Assembly (NCBI RefSeq): GCF_002093665.1
Contig: NZ_MRWE01000008.1
Span: 62,001-126,000, forward strand
Length of the DNA: 64,000 bases
Direction: 5' to 3'
Origin: Rouxiella badensis
GTDB lineage: Bacteria; Pseudomonadota; Gammaproteobacteria; Enterobacterales; Enterobacteriaceae
Made by a program: the position numbers and the translations under genes
Shown here: in pieces, positions 43,631-52,790 of the stretch
Position numbering within the stretch: position 1 is the first letter of the stretch
Layout: the number at the start of each line of letters is the position of its first letter
Notes under the pieces: generated by a model
What the model was told of the DNA's origin: nothing
Seen by the model: only the letters and a program-made list of their open reading frames with translations
Database searches by the model: none

Positions 43631-45442
43631 TTGAAGAATCAAGATTATCCTGGGGAATTTCGCGACGAAGAGGGATTTTGTGATATCGGCGACTATGCCG
43701 CCGTAGGCGAAGGCAGAACGGTATCGCTGCTGTCTCCCGACGGCTCTGCCGACTGGTGGTGTGTGCCGGATCTGGACTCACCTCCCTTATTTGACCGACT
43801 GCTCGACGCCGAAAGAGGGGGATATTTTCAGTTGCTTCCCGCAGAGCCTTACCGCATGACCCGTCAGTATCGCGAGAATAGCAACGTGCTTGAAACGCTA
43901 TACGAAACGGCGAAAGGACGGGTCAAGGTCACCGAGTCTATCAACAGCACGCTGGCCGGGTGTCTGCCGTGGAACGAGTTCGCTCGACGTATCGAGGGGC
44001 TCGAAGGCACGGTTTCGATGGCGTTGACGCTGCGTATCGGTACCGCATCTGACACCCGCACGCCGTGGCAACATGAAACGCCAGAGGGCACGGCCTGGCA
44101 CGTGGGTAACCTGCTGCTGATGCTGCGTACTCAGGAAAATATCAAGTTTTCCTCATGCGCAGACGATGGTGCAGAGGCGACATTTCCGGTAAAGGCCGGT
44201 GAACGAACGCTGGCTGCGCTGCTGGTGACCGAAAATAAACCCTTGGCGGTACCTTCGCTCAAACGAATCGACAAGCATATTGAGACCAGCGATATCGCCT
44301 GGCGTGACTGGGTGGATTCTCTTGACTACAAAGGGAAATATAAGCCCCAGGTTATTCGTTCTGCGCTGGCCTTGAAGTTTCTGTGGCACTCGCCCACCGG
44401 TGCGCTCGCGGCGGCGGCGACGACCAGCCTGCCGGAGGGCAAGGGCAGCGGTAAAAACTATGACTATCGTTACGCCTGGGTGCGCGACGCCTGCATGATT
44501 ATTCGCTCGTTCCTCTATATCGGCGCGCTCGACGACTGTCAGGCAGCCTTCTCCTGGCTCACGGACGCGCTGTACGACAGCGGCTGTGAGATGCATACCT
44601 GTTTTACGCTGAACGGCGAGCCGGTCCCGGAAGAGGTGATGATCCCGGTTCAGGGATATCGCGGTGAGCAGCCGGTACGCCACGGCAATAACGCCGCCAG
44701 CCAGCTACAGCTCAGCAACTATGGCGACGTCCTGGATACTGCGGTGCTGTTTACCCAGGCAGGGCACGTGCTGGATCTCAAAACCTCTCGGCTGCTCGGT
44801 CAGATGGCCAACCTTTGTGCCGACACCTGGCGTCAGGAGGATTCGGGCATCTGGGAATTGCAGGAGTCGCACCATTACACCCACTCGAAAATGGCCTCTT
44901 GGCTTGCTCTTCATCAGGCGGTGCATCTGGCTAAGGGCGAGCACATCGAGCCGACGTGGGTTGGGCGCTGGGAGCGCGAGCGCGACAGGATACGAGACTG
45001 GATAGAAGAGAACTGCTGGTCAGAGGAACGGCAGAGCTATACCTTCTGGGCCGGTAGCAACGATCTCGACGCCGCCGTCGGCCTGATGCACCAGTACGGC
45101 AAAGAGGTTTCGCCGAAGAGAATGCTCAGCACGTTGAGGGCGATTCAGCAGGAACTCGGCACCGACGGAAACCTGCTTTATCGCTATTCCGGCGTTGAGA
45201 AGGAGGAGAATACCTTTATCGCCTGCGGCTTCTGGCTGGCGTCATCGCTGGCGGTGCTCGGCCATCAGAAGGAAGCAGAAGAGAACTTGCAATCGCTTCT
45301 GGAGATCCTCGGCGGTGGCAAAAATGCCGGTATCATGAGCGAAATGTATGATGTACGGACTAAAAAATGCTACGGCAACCTGCCGCAGGGGCTAAGCCAT
45401 CTGTCGGTTATCTGTGCTGCACACATCATTACTGAAGGTTAA
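43631..45442 (+). CDS. Glycoside hydrolase family 15 (glucoamylase/trehalase-like)
   Basis: 603 residues from TTG 43631; the start is fixed by GAGGGA seven bases upstream and by matching the family N-terminus (IGDYAAVGEGRTVSLLSPDGSADWWCVP). Domain 1 is the beta-sandwich (about 1-230); the (alpha/alpha)6 barrel follows, with YDYRYAWVRDACM, the catalytic-site motif of the family (normally YRYCWLRDA), and NAASQLQLSNYGDVLDT. No signal peptide, so it acts on intracellular alpha-glucosides or trehalose. GH15 proteins of this type in enterobacteria are often unassigned. A hairpin follows. Confidence 0.9.
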   Translation: MKNQDYPGEFRDEEGFCDIGDYAAVGEGRTVSLLSPDGSADWWCVPDLDSPPLFDRLLDAERGGYFQLLPAEPYRMTRQYRENSNVLETLYETAKGRVKVTESINSTLAGCLPWNEFARRIEGLEGTVSMALTLRIGTASDTRTPWQHETPEGTAWHVGNLLLMLRTQENIKFSSCADDGAEATFPVKAGERTLAALLVTENKPLAVPSLKRIDKHIETSDIAWRDWVDSLDYKGKYKPQVIRSALALKFLWHSPTGALAAAATTSLPEGKGSGKNYDYRYAWVRDACMIIRSFLYIGALDDCQAAFSWLTDALYDSGCEMHTCFTLNGEPVPEEVMIPVQGYRGEQPVRHGNNAASQLQLSNYGDVLDTAVLFTQAGHVLDLKTSRLLGQMANLCADTWRQEDSGIWELQESHHYTHSKMASWLALHQAVHLAKGEHIEPTWVGRWERERDRIRDWIEENCWSEERQSYTFWAGSNDLDAAVGLMHQYGKEVSPKRMLSTLRAIQQELGTDGNLLYRYSGVEKEENTFIACGFWLASSLAVLGHQKEAEENLQSLLEILGGGKNAGIMSEMYDVRTKKCYGNLPQGLSHLSVICAAHIITEG

Positions 45443-45451
45443 AATTCGCGA

Positions 45452-45473
45452 GCTGGGGCCGAGTTGCCCCAGC
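45452..45473 (+). terminator. Hairpin after the GH15 gene
   Basis: GCTGGGGC / GCCCCAGC (45452-45459, 45466-45473) with loop CGAGTT, nine bases after the stop; followed by a weakly T-containing stretch. Confidence 0.7.
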
Positions 45474-46002
45474 CGTTACCTTTCGCTGGCTGTTCCTTTC
45501 AACCTAAAATGATATCAGTCTATTTTTTAACCCCATTATCATCAAGCTTATAGGGTTTTCAGCCTTTTGGTACTTATCATGAGACACACTCTTTAATGAG
45601 AATGCGTCTAGATTAAGGCTTAACTTTTTGGCTTTATGCCGAGGACTCGACTTTCATTATCTCGAAATGGACATTTTGACGAGAAGAGCTGTATACAGGG
45701 CACTCCAGCGCTTATCAATTCGATGAAATGCAGGTTGCACCGCTGGGGGCGCATTTAACCGGGCAGTGCACCAATTTCTTAGCCGTCAACTTTGAACCCT
45801 ATAGCGCTTAATAGTAAAGATTTCTCATTATAAATTGGGTCAATTTTTCTGAAAAATCAATTTGTTTAGCCTCTATTCACTCTGGCCGCTTGAAGTATTT
45901 TAAAAGTGGCTTAGGATAGCACTTTACGATTTCTTTACCAAAAGCTTACGATATGGAGGCTAAATCTCCAGGCTTTTGGTTAAGCTGATTTAACGGAGAT
46001 TT
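45474..46002. other. AT-rich stretch with a possible decayed coding piece
   Basis: 529 bp between GH15 and the acyltransferase gene. Most of it is AT-rich with no gene. From 45680 to the TAA at 45809 a frame is open that reads REELYTGHSSAYQFDEMQV and then APLGAHLTGQCTNFLAVNF; it has coding-like composition but no start or ribosome site, so it may be the tail of a lost gene. The acyltransferase promoter is presumably within 45880-45990. Confidence 0.3.
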
Positions 46003-47025
46003 ATGCAAACAAAACAGGGACCCGCCCATAACAACTGTTTCGATATTATCCGACACCTCGCTGCAATCATGGTTATTTACAGTCATCATTTTGCATTAAG
46101 TGGTCAGGACGAGCCGACTTTTTTAGGCTCGGGAACTTTAGGTTCTCTTGCTGTCTTTATATTTTTTTCAATATCTGGCTATTTAATTACGCAAAGTTAT
46201 GAAAGGCGAAAATCTAATTTTGATTACGCTAAAAAAAGATTTTTAAGGATTTATCCAGGCCTGGCCGTTTGCCTGATATTTACCTTATATTTATGTTGCG
46301 GTCTTTTTGGTAAAGCTGGGTGGGCGGAATGGGCACTCTCTCTGGAACCTGTTAAGACGTTCATTAGGGTTATGGTCATAACGGGGGTTGGCGTTGTTGG
46401 CGTCATGCCCAGTGATATCAATGACTTTACCTCGGGTTATTTACTCAGCAATACCATGAACGGAAGTCTATGGACCTTGTTTTTTGAAGTGTTCGATTAC
46501 ATCGTGATTGCGTTATTTTTGACCGTTTTCAAAAATAAGAATCTGGCGGCTTTTATTCCGCTTATTTTATCGGCAATTATACAGGTAATTTGTGTTAAGA
46601 AAGGCATTACCCACCTGGCGATAATAGGGACAAGTTTATTCACTGTGCCTTTTTGTGTTGGAGCACTGTTATATATTAATAGGGACAGGTGGATTAACAA
46701 TCTTCATCTAAAAGTCCTGATGCTGACAGCAGGCCTGTTGGTTATCTATTTCGCTTCCTGCGGCGGGCTTCTCACCAATGTGTTAGGGCCGATAGCCATT
46801 TGTGTAATGACAATTGTGATCGGGGTCTCAATTAAAGATCAATTGATAAAGGGAAGGTTTGACTTTTCATTCGGTATCTATATTTATGCATTTCCTGTGC
46901 AGCAGATAGTTATTAATGAAATGGGCATCCCTTTTTACGCCTCAATGATTTTATCTTTATTAATTACTTTCGTACTGGCGTCATTATCCTGGTTTCTGGT
47001 TGAGAAACCGATGATAAAAAGATAA
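46003..47025 (+). CDS. Acyltransferase-3 family membrane protein (OafA/YrhL-like)
   Basis: 340 residues with about ten TM helices. The N-terminal active-site region FDIIRHLAAIMVIYSHHF carries the conserved Arg and paired His of the acyltransferase-3 family, followed by SLAVFIFFSISGYLITQSYERR and the loop RIYPGLAV. GSLWTLFFEVFDYIVIALF and FGIYIYAFPVQQIV are further family segments. Such enzymes O-acetylate surface polysaccharides such as O-antigen from cytosolic acetyl-CoA. Ribosome site GGAG eight bases before the ATG. The gene is clearly AT-richer than its neighbours, suggesting transfer. Confidence 0.88.
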   Translation: MQTKQGPAHNNCFDIIRHLAAIMVIYSHHFALSGQDEPTFLGSGTLGSLAVFIFFSISGYLITQSYERRKSNFDYAKKRFLRIYPGLAVCLIFTLYLCCGLFGKAGWAEWALSLEPVKTFIRVMVITGVGVVGVMPSDINDFTSGYLLSNTMNGSLWTLFFEVFDYIVIALFLTVFKNKNLAAFIPLILSAIIQVICVKKGITHLAIIGTSLFTVPFCVGALLYINRDRWINNLHLKVLMLTAGLLVIYFASCGGLLTNVLGPIAICVMTIVIGVSIKDQLIKGRFDFSFGIYIYAFPVQQIVINEMGIPFYASMILSLLITFVLASLSWFLVEKPMIKR

Positions 47026-47212
47026 TGCATAGATAAAAGGGCGGTCCGAATTCTGCATGGAAACGGGCCACCTCTTGCGGCGTCATAGCTCCTTAGAGAT
47101 CATAGGAATAGAATAATTTTGCTTATGTTTTTCTCTAAAGACAGAAGCCTGGCAACGCATTTTTAGCCATTCAGCAGGAACATTGCCGGCTTAAGAACGA
47201 GGAAGGGGGAAA

Positions 47213-47926
47213 CTAGCGCTTTGCCTTGTCGTGGCGCGGGCGAACATTAACGTCGGTTATCTGTGTGTCTTCACTGGCGGAAACCACCAGCCGCACCGCA
47301 TGGGCAACCGACTCAGGCGTGCTGTATTCCAGCGGATCAATTTCTGCAAAATTACCGGCACGTTCGCGGCTCTTTCTGTTCATTGGCGTATCCGTGGGGC
47401 CGGGAGATACCGTAGCGACCCGCACGCCGTTGTCGCTTTCTTCTCCACGCAGGGCGTGTGCGAGGGCATTGAGGGCAAACTTGCTGGCCGAATAGACCGT
47501 ATGTCCCGGCAGTGCCAGCGTGCCTGACCCCGAGTTGATAAACACCACCTGACCGTTTTGTTCGCGCAGTGCGGGGAGGGCGAGTCGAGTCAGCTCGGCG
47601 GGCGCAAAAAGGTTGATGGAAAACTGTTTTTGCCAGACGTCTGGCGTGGCGTTCTCAACGGTAGTTTGTTCGGAAACGGCAGCCGCATGAACCAGCACGT
47701 TTATCTGCGGCAGTGAGTGGATGAGTTTTTGCTGCGCCTCGAAGTCGAGCAGGTCAATCTCGACCGCCTCGACGTTTTGCAACAGACGCAGCGCAACCAG
47801 GCTGTCCTTGTTGCGGCCCAATGCATAAACCTGATGATCTTTTGCCAGATCATACACTACCGCCAATCCGATGCCGCTGGTGCCGCCGGTCACTACGGCG
47901 ACCGGGCGTGAAAGGTGTGTTGTCAT
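47213..47926 (-). CDS. Short-chain dehydrogenase/reductase
   Basis: 237 residues from ATG 47926 (MTTHLSRPVAVVTGGTSGIG), with AGAGGAA upstream. The cofactor motif TGGTSGIG is at about 13-20; LGRNKDS after beta2 suggests NADPH use. NVLVHAAA, FINSGSG (catalytic Ser), YSASK (Tyr and Lys) and SPGPTDTP complete the classic SDR set. Substrate unknown. It is divergent from the amino acid ABC transporter operon; relation to it is unproven. Confidence 0.9.
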   Translation of the reverse strand: MTTHLSRPVAVVTGGTSGIGLAVVYDLAKDHQVYALGRNKDSLVALRLLQNVEAVEIDLLDFEAQQKLIHSLPQINVLVHAAAVSEQTTVENATPDVWQKQFSINLFAPAELTRLALPALREQNGQVVFINSGSGTLALPGHTVYSASKFALNALAHALRGEESDNGVRVATVSPGPTDTPMNRKSRERAGNFAEIDPLEYSTPESVAHAVRLVVSASEDTQITDVNVRPRHDKAKR

Positions 47927-48126
47927 AATAAATTCCTCTGTAAGTATTGCCAAAAAGTTAGCAGTAATTTCTCCGTCCCGTTATGCATTTTCCTGTAATT
48001 CTTAGCATTTTTTCTTGGTAGTGCCGTTTACGGGCTTGTGTAATTCTCTGAGCAATATAAGAAAAGACACTCTGGTTTATGACCGGATATAGGGTTGAAG
48101 CTCAGGCTTTTGCATAAGGAACAGGA

Positions 48127-48954
48127 ATGAAGAAATCTATTTTGCGCCGTGGCAATCTTTCCGCATGGGGACTTCTGGTACTCAGCAGCGTTACCGCCGT
48201 GGCCGCTCATGCGGACCAACTGGCCGATATCAAGAAAGCCGGCGTGGTCAGAGTGGCGACCTTCGACTCAAACCCGCCGTTCGGTTCCGTTGACGCAAAA
48301 ACTCACGACATCGTGGGCTACGACGTCGATTTTGCCAAGGCGCTGGCGAAGGCCTGGGGGGTCAAACTGCAGCTGGTGCCGACCAACCCGGCAAACCGCA
48401 TTCCTCTTCTGCAATCGGGTAAGGCTGACCTGATCGTTGCCGACATTACCATCACACCTGAGCGCGCGCAGGTGGTCGATTTCTCCGTTCCCTATTTTGT
48501 GACCGGTCAGCAGTTCCTGGTGCCGGTGGGTTCACCGGACAAACTGGACGCCTACGCGACCGCTCGCATCGGTGCGGTAAAAGGTACGACCGGCGAGCAG
48601 GAACTTCATCACCGTTTCCCGCAGTCACGCGTGCTGTCTTATGACGACATTCCGCTGGCGTTATCGGCGTTACGCAACGGCAACGTTCAGGCTATCACCC
48701 AGGACAGCACTATCTTGGCGGGCTTGCTCGATGGCGCGCCGGACAAGGCGAAATATAAGGTGTTGCCAGAACTGTTGAGCAAAGAAGAGATTGGTGTCGG
48801 TGTCAAAAAAGGCGAAAGCAACCTGTTGAAAGCGGTCAATGACGAGCTGCTGACCCTCGAGAAAAACGGTCAGGCGGTCAGTATCTACAACACATGGTTT
48901 GGCCCGCAGACGAAATCCCCGCAGCCGCGACTGTTCAAAATCGAAGCGAAATAA
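48127..48954 (+). CDS. Polar amino acid ABC transporter, periplasmic binding protein
   Basis: 275 residues. Signal peptide MKKSILRRGNLSAWGLLVLS to cleavage near AHA/DQ; no lipobox, so it is a soluble periplasmic protein. The SBP family 3 fold follows: LADIKKAGVVRVATFDSNPPF, VGYDVDFAKALAKAW, LLQSGKADLIVADITITPERA and FSVPYF. Arg in TPERA and Asp in the C-lobe are the usual alpha-amino-acid contacts. First of four ABC genes; gaps are 16 bp to the ATPase, then overlaps. Confidence 0.92.
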   Translation: MKKSILRRGNLSAWGLLVLSSVTAVAAHADQLADIKKAGVVRVATFDSNPPFGSVDAKTHDIVGYDVDFAKALAKAWGVKLQLVPTNPANRIPLLQSGKADLIVADITITPERAQVVDFSVPYFVTGQQFLVPVGSPDKLDAYATARIGAVKGTTGEQELHHRFPQSRVLSYDDIPLALSALRNGNVQAITQDSTILAGLLDGAPDKAKYKVLPELLSKEEIGVGVKKGESNLLKAVNDELLTLEKNGQAVSIYNTWFGPQTKSPQPRLFKIEAK

Positions 48955-48970
48955 TCGGCGGGTACCTGCG

Positions 48971-49801
48971 ATGCAGCAAGACTCTCTCTCTACCGCAGCG
49001 ACGTCTGCGGTTTTTTCACGTTCAGCGGTGAAAAACCAAACGGCGGTGGAATTCCGCCGGGTCAGCAAATCCTTTGGCCCTCATCAGGTGATAAAACAGG
49101 TCAATCTGAGTGTGTCGAGCGGCGAAGTGATTGCGGTATGCGGTCCATCTGGCTCGGGTAAATCGACCTTAATTCGGTTGATCAATCATCTTGAGACGCT
49201 AAGCGAAGGCGAAATTTTCATTAACCAGCAGCCTACCTCGCGCTTGAACGGCGCCGCGCTGCGACAGTTACGTACTCATATTGGCTTTGTATTTCAGCAG
49301 TTTAACCTCTACTCCCACCTCACGGCGCAGGACAATGTCAGCCTTGCGCTCATTAAAGTGCACGGCTGGAAGCGAGAGGACGCGCGCAAGAAGGCGCAGA
49401 CCTTGCTCGAACGCGTAGGGTTGAAAGACCGCGCGCTGCATTACCCCGAGCAGCTTTCGGGAGGCCAGCAGCAGCGGGTGGCCATTGCGCGTGCACTGGT
49501 CACCGATCCCTCCATTATCCTTTTCGATGAGCCGACGTCAGCGCTCGACCCTGAGATGATCGGGGAGGTGTTGCTGGTAATGCGTGAGCTGGCACAGAGT
49601 GGGATAACCATGATAGTGGTGACCCACGAGATGAGTTTTGCACGCGGAATCGCCGACAGAGTGGTGTTTATGGACGGCGGCGAAATACTTGAAGAGGCCG
49701 AGCCTGAAGCCTTCTTCACCCGGCCCGCCCACCCGCGGGCGCAGCGGTTTCTGCAGAAAGTGCTGTTCCCGCTGCACCCGGAAGAAGGGCCCGCGCAATG
49801 A
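48971..49801 (+). CDS. Polar amino acid ABC transporter, ATPase (GlnQ/HisP-like)
   Basis: 276 residues from ATG 48971, with about 20 residues of extra N-terminal sequence before the usual start (VEFRRVSKSFG). Walker A GPSGSGKST, Q-loop VFQQFNLYSH, signature LSGGQQQR, Walker B ILFDEPTSALDPE and H-loop VVTHEM are all complete. The Ala-rich N-terminal piece may be an artefact, but no better start is visible. Its stop overlaps the next start (ATGA). Confidence 0.93.
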   Translation: MQQDSLSTAATSAVFSRSAVKNQTAVEFRRVSKSFGPHQVIKQVNLSVSSGEVIAVCGPSGSGKSTLIRLINHLETLSEGEIFINQQPTSRLNGAALRQLRTHIGFVFQQFNLYSHLTAQDNVSLALIKVHGWKREDARKKAQTLLERVGLKDRALHYPEQLSGGQQQRVAIARALVTDPSIILFDEPTSALDPEMIGEVLLVMRELAQSGITMIVVTHEMSFARGIADRVVFMDGGEILEEAEPEAFFTRPAHPRAQRFLQKVLFPLHPEEGPAQ

Positions 49802-50595
49802 GCTGGCATCCAGACTGGGCCGGGGTGCTAACCGGCCAGCCGTTGCAGTGGATTATCTCAGGCTTTCTGACCACGCTTTACGTCAGCGTGGTGAGCAGCC
49901 TCCTGGCAAGTGGTCTGGTCGTGTTATTGCTGGCTCTGAGACTCGGCGGCCAGCGGGTGGGGCGGGCATTTGTCGCCGCCTATGTCTCGATATTTCGTAA
50001 TACGCCGCTGCTGGTTCAGCTATTTTTCTGGTATTTCGCCGCCTACGGTGCATTGCCGCAGCGTTGGCGTTTTTACATCGGCGACAATCATCCGTGGGCG
50101 ACGCTGCCGGGTAACGTGGCGTGGCTGACACCGGAGTTTCTCTGTGCGGCGTGGGGACTGGCGTTGTTTACCGCTGCCTTTCTGCTCGAAGAGGTGCAGT
50201 CGGGCCTCAATGCGATTCCTAAAGGGCAAAGCGAAGCCGCAATTTCACAAGGATTTAGCGACTGGCAGCGGCTGCGAAGCGTGCTGTTGCCTCAGGCCGT
50301 GACTAACGCCTGGCAGCCAATCGCCGGCCAGTATCTCAATCTGATGAAGCTTTCATCACTCGCCACCGGCATCGGTTTTTCGGAGCTGACCTATCAAGTT
50401 AGCCAGATTGAAAGCTATAACGCGCACGCCTTTGAAGGCTTTGCCGTGGGCACCGGACTGTATCTGCTGCTCGGCCTGATTCTGGGGGGATTATTGACCT
50501 GGCTAGGGCCGAAGCGCCCGGCTAAAAAGCGTCAACAGCCTCGGATTGCGGGGTTAACGCAGGAAGCGTCGGCGGAGGGGCATCATGGAGTTTGA
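49798..50595 (+). CDS. Polar amino acid ABC transporter, permease 1
   Basis: 265 residues with five TM helices. The EAA loop FLLEEVQSGLNAIPKGQSEAA and SDWQRLRSVLLPQAVTNA are typical of HisMQ/GlnP-type permeases, as is FRNTPLLVQLFFWYF. It overlaps the ATPase gene by four bases and the next permease by eleven, so the three are translationally coupled. Confidence 0.92.
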   Translation: MSWHPDWAGVLTGQPLQWIISGFLTTLYVSVVSSLLASGLVVLLLALRLGGQRVGRAFVAAYVSIFRNTPLLVQLFFWYFAAYGALPQRWRFYIGDNHPWATLPGNVAWLTPEFLCAAWGLALFTAAFLLEEVQSGLNAIPKGQSEAAISQGFSDWQRLRSVLLPQAVTNAWQPIAGQYLNLMKLSSLATGIGFSELTYQVSQIESYNAHAFEGFAVGTGLYLLLGLILGGLLTWLGPKRPAKKRQQPRIAGLTQEASAEGHHGV

Positions 50596-51286
50596 TTACT
50601 CGGTCCTGCACGATAATTTTACTTATATGCTGTGGGGGCGCGTCGCCGACGGGCAGCCGGGCGGGGTGTTGCTAACGCTGATTATGGCGCTTTCGGCGGG
50701 TGTTCTGGCCTTGGTTTTAGGCGTGCTGATGGCCGGGTTAGCGTGGCGTTTCGGCGGCTGGACGCGACACGTTCTGTTCCTCTGGGCGTCGTTCATTCGC
50801 GGTATCCCACTGATCTTCGTTATTTTCTGGCTCTATTTTTTACTGCCGGTCGTTTTTGGCGGCTCAATTCCGGGGCCACTGACCGTGGTGCTTGCGTTGG
50901 CGTGGTTTACCTCAGCGGCGGTGATGCATTCAACCCTCGCCGGTCTCGAGTCACTGCCAACGGGACAGCAAGAGGCGGGAATTGCCTCTGGGATGAGTCC
51001 GCTAAAAATTCTTGGCTTTATCCTGCTGCCGCAGGCGTGGCCCAACCTGTTGCCTTCCTATATTGGCCTGTTTATCTCGCTGATTAAGGATACTTCGCTG
51101 GCGTTTATCGTCAACGTGCCTGAGTTGACGACGATTGCCGCGCAGGTGAATAACCGCGTGCAGATTTACCCGGCAGAGATCTTCCTGTTTGTCGGACTGG
51201 TGTATTACCTGATTTGCGCCGCGCTGGCGCACGTTGCCGGAAAAAGGCTGAAGAAGGCCAAGCGGCAGCGGCTTGTTAAACCCTAA
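50585..51286 (+). CDS. Polar amino acid ABC transporter, permease 2
   Basis: 233 residues, similar to the preceding permease: FIRGIPLIFVIFWLYFLLP, then LAGLESLPTGQQEAGIASGMS (EAA loop) and LKILGFILLPQAWPNLLPSYIGL. Together they form a heterodimeric inner-membrane channel with the upstream ATPase. The ATG at 50585 overlaps the end of permease 1. Confidence 0.92.
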   Translation: MEFDYSVLHDNFTYMLWGRVADGQPGGVLLTLIMALSAGVLALVLGVLMAGLAWRFGGWTRHVLFLWASFIRGIPLIFVIFWLYFLLPVVFGGSIPGPLTVVLALAWFTSAAVMHSTLAGLESLPTGQQEAGIASGMSPLKILGFILLPQAWPNLLPSYIGLFISLIKDTSLAFIVNVPELTTIAAQVNNRVQIYPAEIFLFVGLVYYLICAALAHVAGKRLKKAKRQRLVKP

Positions 51287-51304
51287 CCTGATGTGGAGCA
51301 AGAT

Positions 51305-51895
51305 ATGTCTGACATTTTAACCCAAGAAGTTTTGGCGCAGCTGTTTACCGAGGCGCGGACCCACAACGGCTGGCAGGACAAACCGGTCAGCCCTGAATTG
51401 CTGAAACAGGCGTGGGACATTGCTAAATGGGGCCCAACCTCGGCCAACGCCAGTCCGCTGCGTGTGGTGTTTATCAGCGGCAAAGCGGCGAAGGATCGGC
51501 TGGTCGAGGCGGTTTCCGACGGCAACAAGCTGAAAACCGCCAGCGCGCCGGTGACGGCCATTATTGCCCACGATCCCAAATTCTATGACCAACTGCCCAA
51601 GCTGTTTCCGCACGCCGATGCGCGCAGTTGGTTTACCTCAAGCGAGGCATTAGCCAATGAAACCGCCTTCAGAAATGGGTCTTTACAGGCGGCCTATTTC
51701 ATCATTGCCCTGCGCTCGCTGGGATTGGACACCGGCCCAATGTCGGGTTTTGACGCCGCCGAGGTTGAAAAACGCTTCCTGAGTGAAAAGGGCTGGAAAG
51801 TGAATTTCCTGGTCAATATTGGCTACGGCGATCCGGCCAAACTGTTCGAACGTTTGCCGCGTTTGTCCTTCGATGAAGCCACCTTAACGCTTTAA
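51305..51895 (+). CDS. rutE: RutE-like nitroreductase (malonic semialdehyde reductase family)
   Basis: 196 residues, the exact length of E. coli RutE and very similar to it: [57 protein letters not shown] and [11 protein letters not shown]. The FMN-binding nitroreductase fold is complete. RutE reduces malonic semialdehyde to 3-hydroxypropionate in uracil breakdown, but no other rut gene is present. It follows the amino acid ABC genes by 18 bp and precedes a MetQ-like gene, so it may instead serve the flavin chemistry of the neighbouring block. Confidence 0.85.
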   Translation: MSDILTQEVLAQLFTEARTHNGWQDKPVSPELLKQAWDIAKWGPTSANASPLRVVFISGKAAKDRLVEAVSDGNKLKTASAPVTAIIAHDPKFYDQLPKLFPHADARSWFTSSEALANETAFRNGSLQAAYFIIALRSLGLDTGPMSGFDAAEVEKRFLSEKGWKVNFLVNIGYGDPAKLFERLPRLSFDEATLTL

Positions 51896-51939
51896 TTTAC
51901 TGTTTTTAAAAAATAACAATACTGATACAGGGATAAAAT

Positions 51940-52767
51940 ATGCTCAATAAATTCGCTTTTCGTCTCGGACTTTCCGCCGCTTCCGCAGGCCGTTTGACCG
52001 CCCTCGCGGCGCTGATGGCTTCAGTTTCTGCCTATGCTGCCGAGCCGCTGCGCGTGGCCGCCGATCCGGTACCCCACGCCGAGATCCTCGACTACGTGAA
52101 GAAGATCGACCCGGGCCTGAATCTCAAGGTCATCGAGATACCGGAAGGAGTTAACTCCAATGAACTGCTGGAGCATGGTGACGTAGACGCCAACTATTTC
52201 CAGCATCGCCCTTATCTGTTAACGCAGGAAAAGGCGTTGGGCGTGAAGTTTGCGGTGGCCGCCGAGGTCCATATCGAGCCGCTGGGAATATACTCCAGCA
52301 AGTATAAGCACTACGACCAGGTACCGTATAACGCCAAGGTGGCTATTCCAAACAACGAGACCAATCTCAGTCGTGGCCTCTATCTGTTGCAGGACCAGGG
52401 CCTCATCAAGCTAAAGCCAGATCTGAAAACGCTGGCAACGCCGCAGGACATTATTAGCAATCCTAAGCATCTTAAAATCGTAGAGGTTGAATCGCCGCAA
52501 ATTCCACGCGCCTTACCGGACGTGGATCTGGCGATTATTAACGGAAACTACGCGCTGGAAGCCGGGCTGGATCCGGCGAAAGATGCGCTGGGGCTGGAAA
52601 AAGCGCAAGGAAATCCGTATGCCAATATCGTGGTCACCACGCAGAAACTGGCGCAGGATCCCCGTATTTTGCGTCTGGCGAAAGACTTGGAATCACCGCA
52701 GGTGGCCGAGTTTATTATTCAGAAATACCACGGGTCTGTGCTGCCAGTGAGCGCGGCTAAAAGCTAA
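51940..52767 (+). CDS. MetQ/NlpA-family periplasmic binding protein
   Basis: 275 residues. The signal peptide ends AYA/AEPL with no lipobox Cys, unlike the MetQ lipoprotein, so it is probably soluble in the periplasm. The NlpA fold is clear: LRVAADPVPHAEILDYVKK, KVIEIPEGVNSNELLEHGDVDANYFQHRPYL and VDLAIINGNYALEAGLDP. The residues that contact methionine in MetQ are largely in these segments. No MetN or MetI gene is adjacent, so it must use an ABC importer encoded elsewhere or the neighbouring one. Terminator follows. Confidence 0.9.
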   Translation: MLNKFAFRLGLSAASAGRLTALAALMASVSAYAAEPLRVAADPVPHAEILDYVKKIDPGLNLKVIEIPEGVNSNELLEHGDVDANYFQHRPYLLTQEKALGVKFAVAAEVHIEPLGIYSSKYKHYDQVPYNAKVAIPNNETNLSRGLYLLQDQGLIKLKPDLKTLATPQDIISNPKHLKIVEVESPQIPRALPDVDLAIINGNYALEAGLDPAKDALGLEKAQGNPYANIVVTTQKLAQDPRILRLAKDLESPQVAEFIIQKYHGSVLPVSAAKS

Positions 52768-52790
52768 AAAGGGTTTTACCCGGCAGTAAC

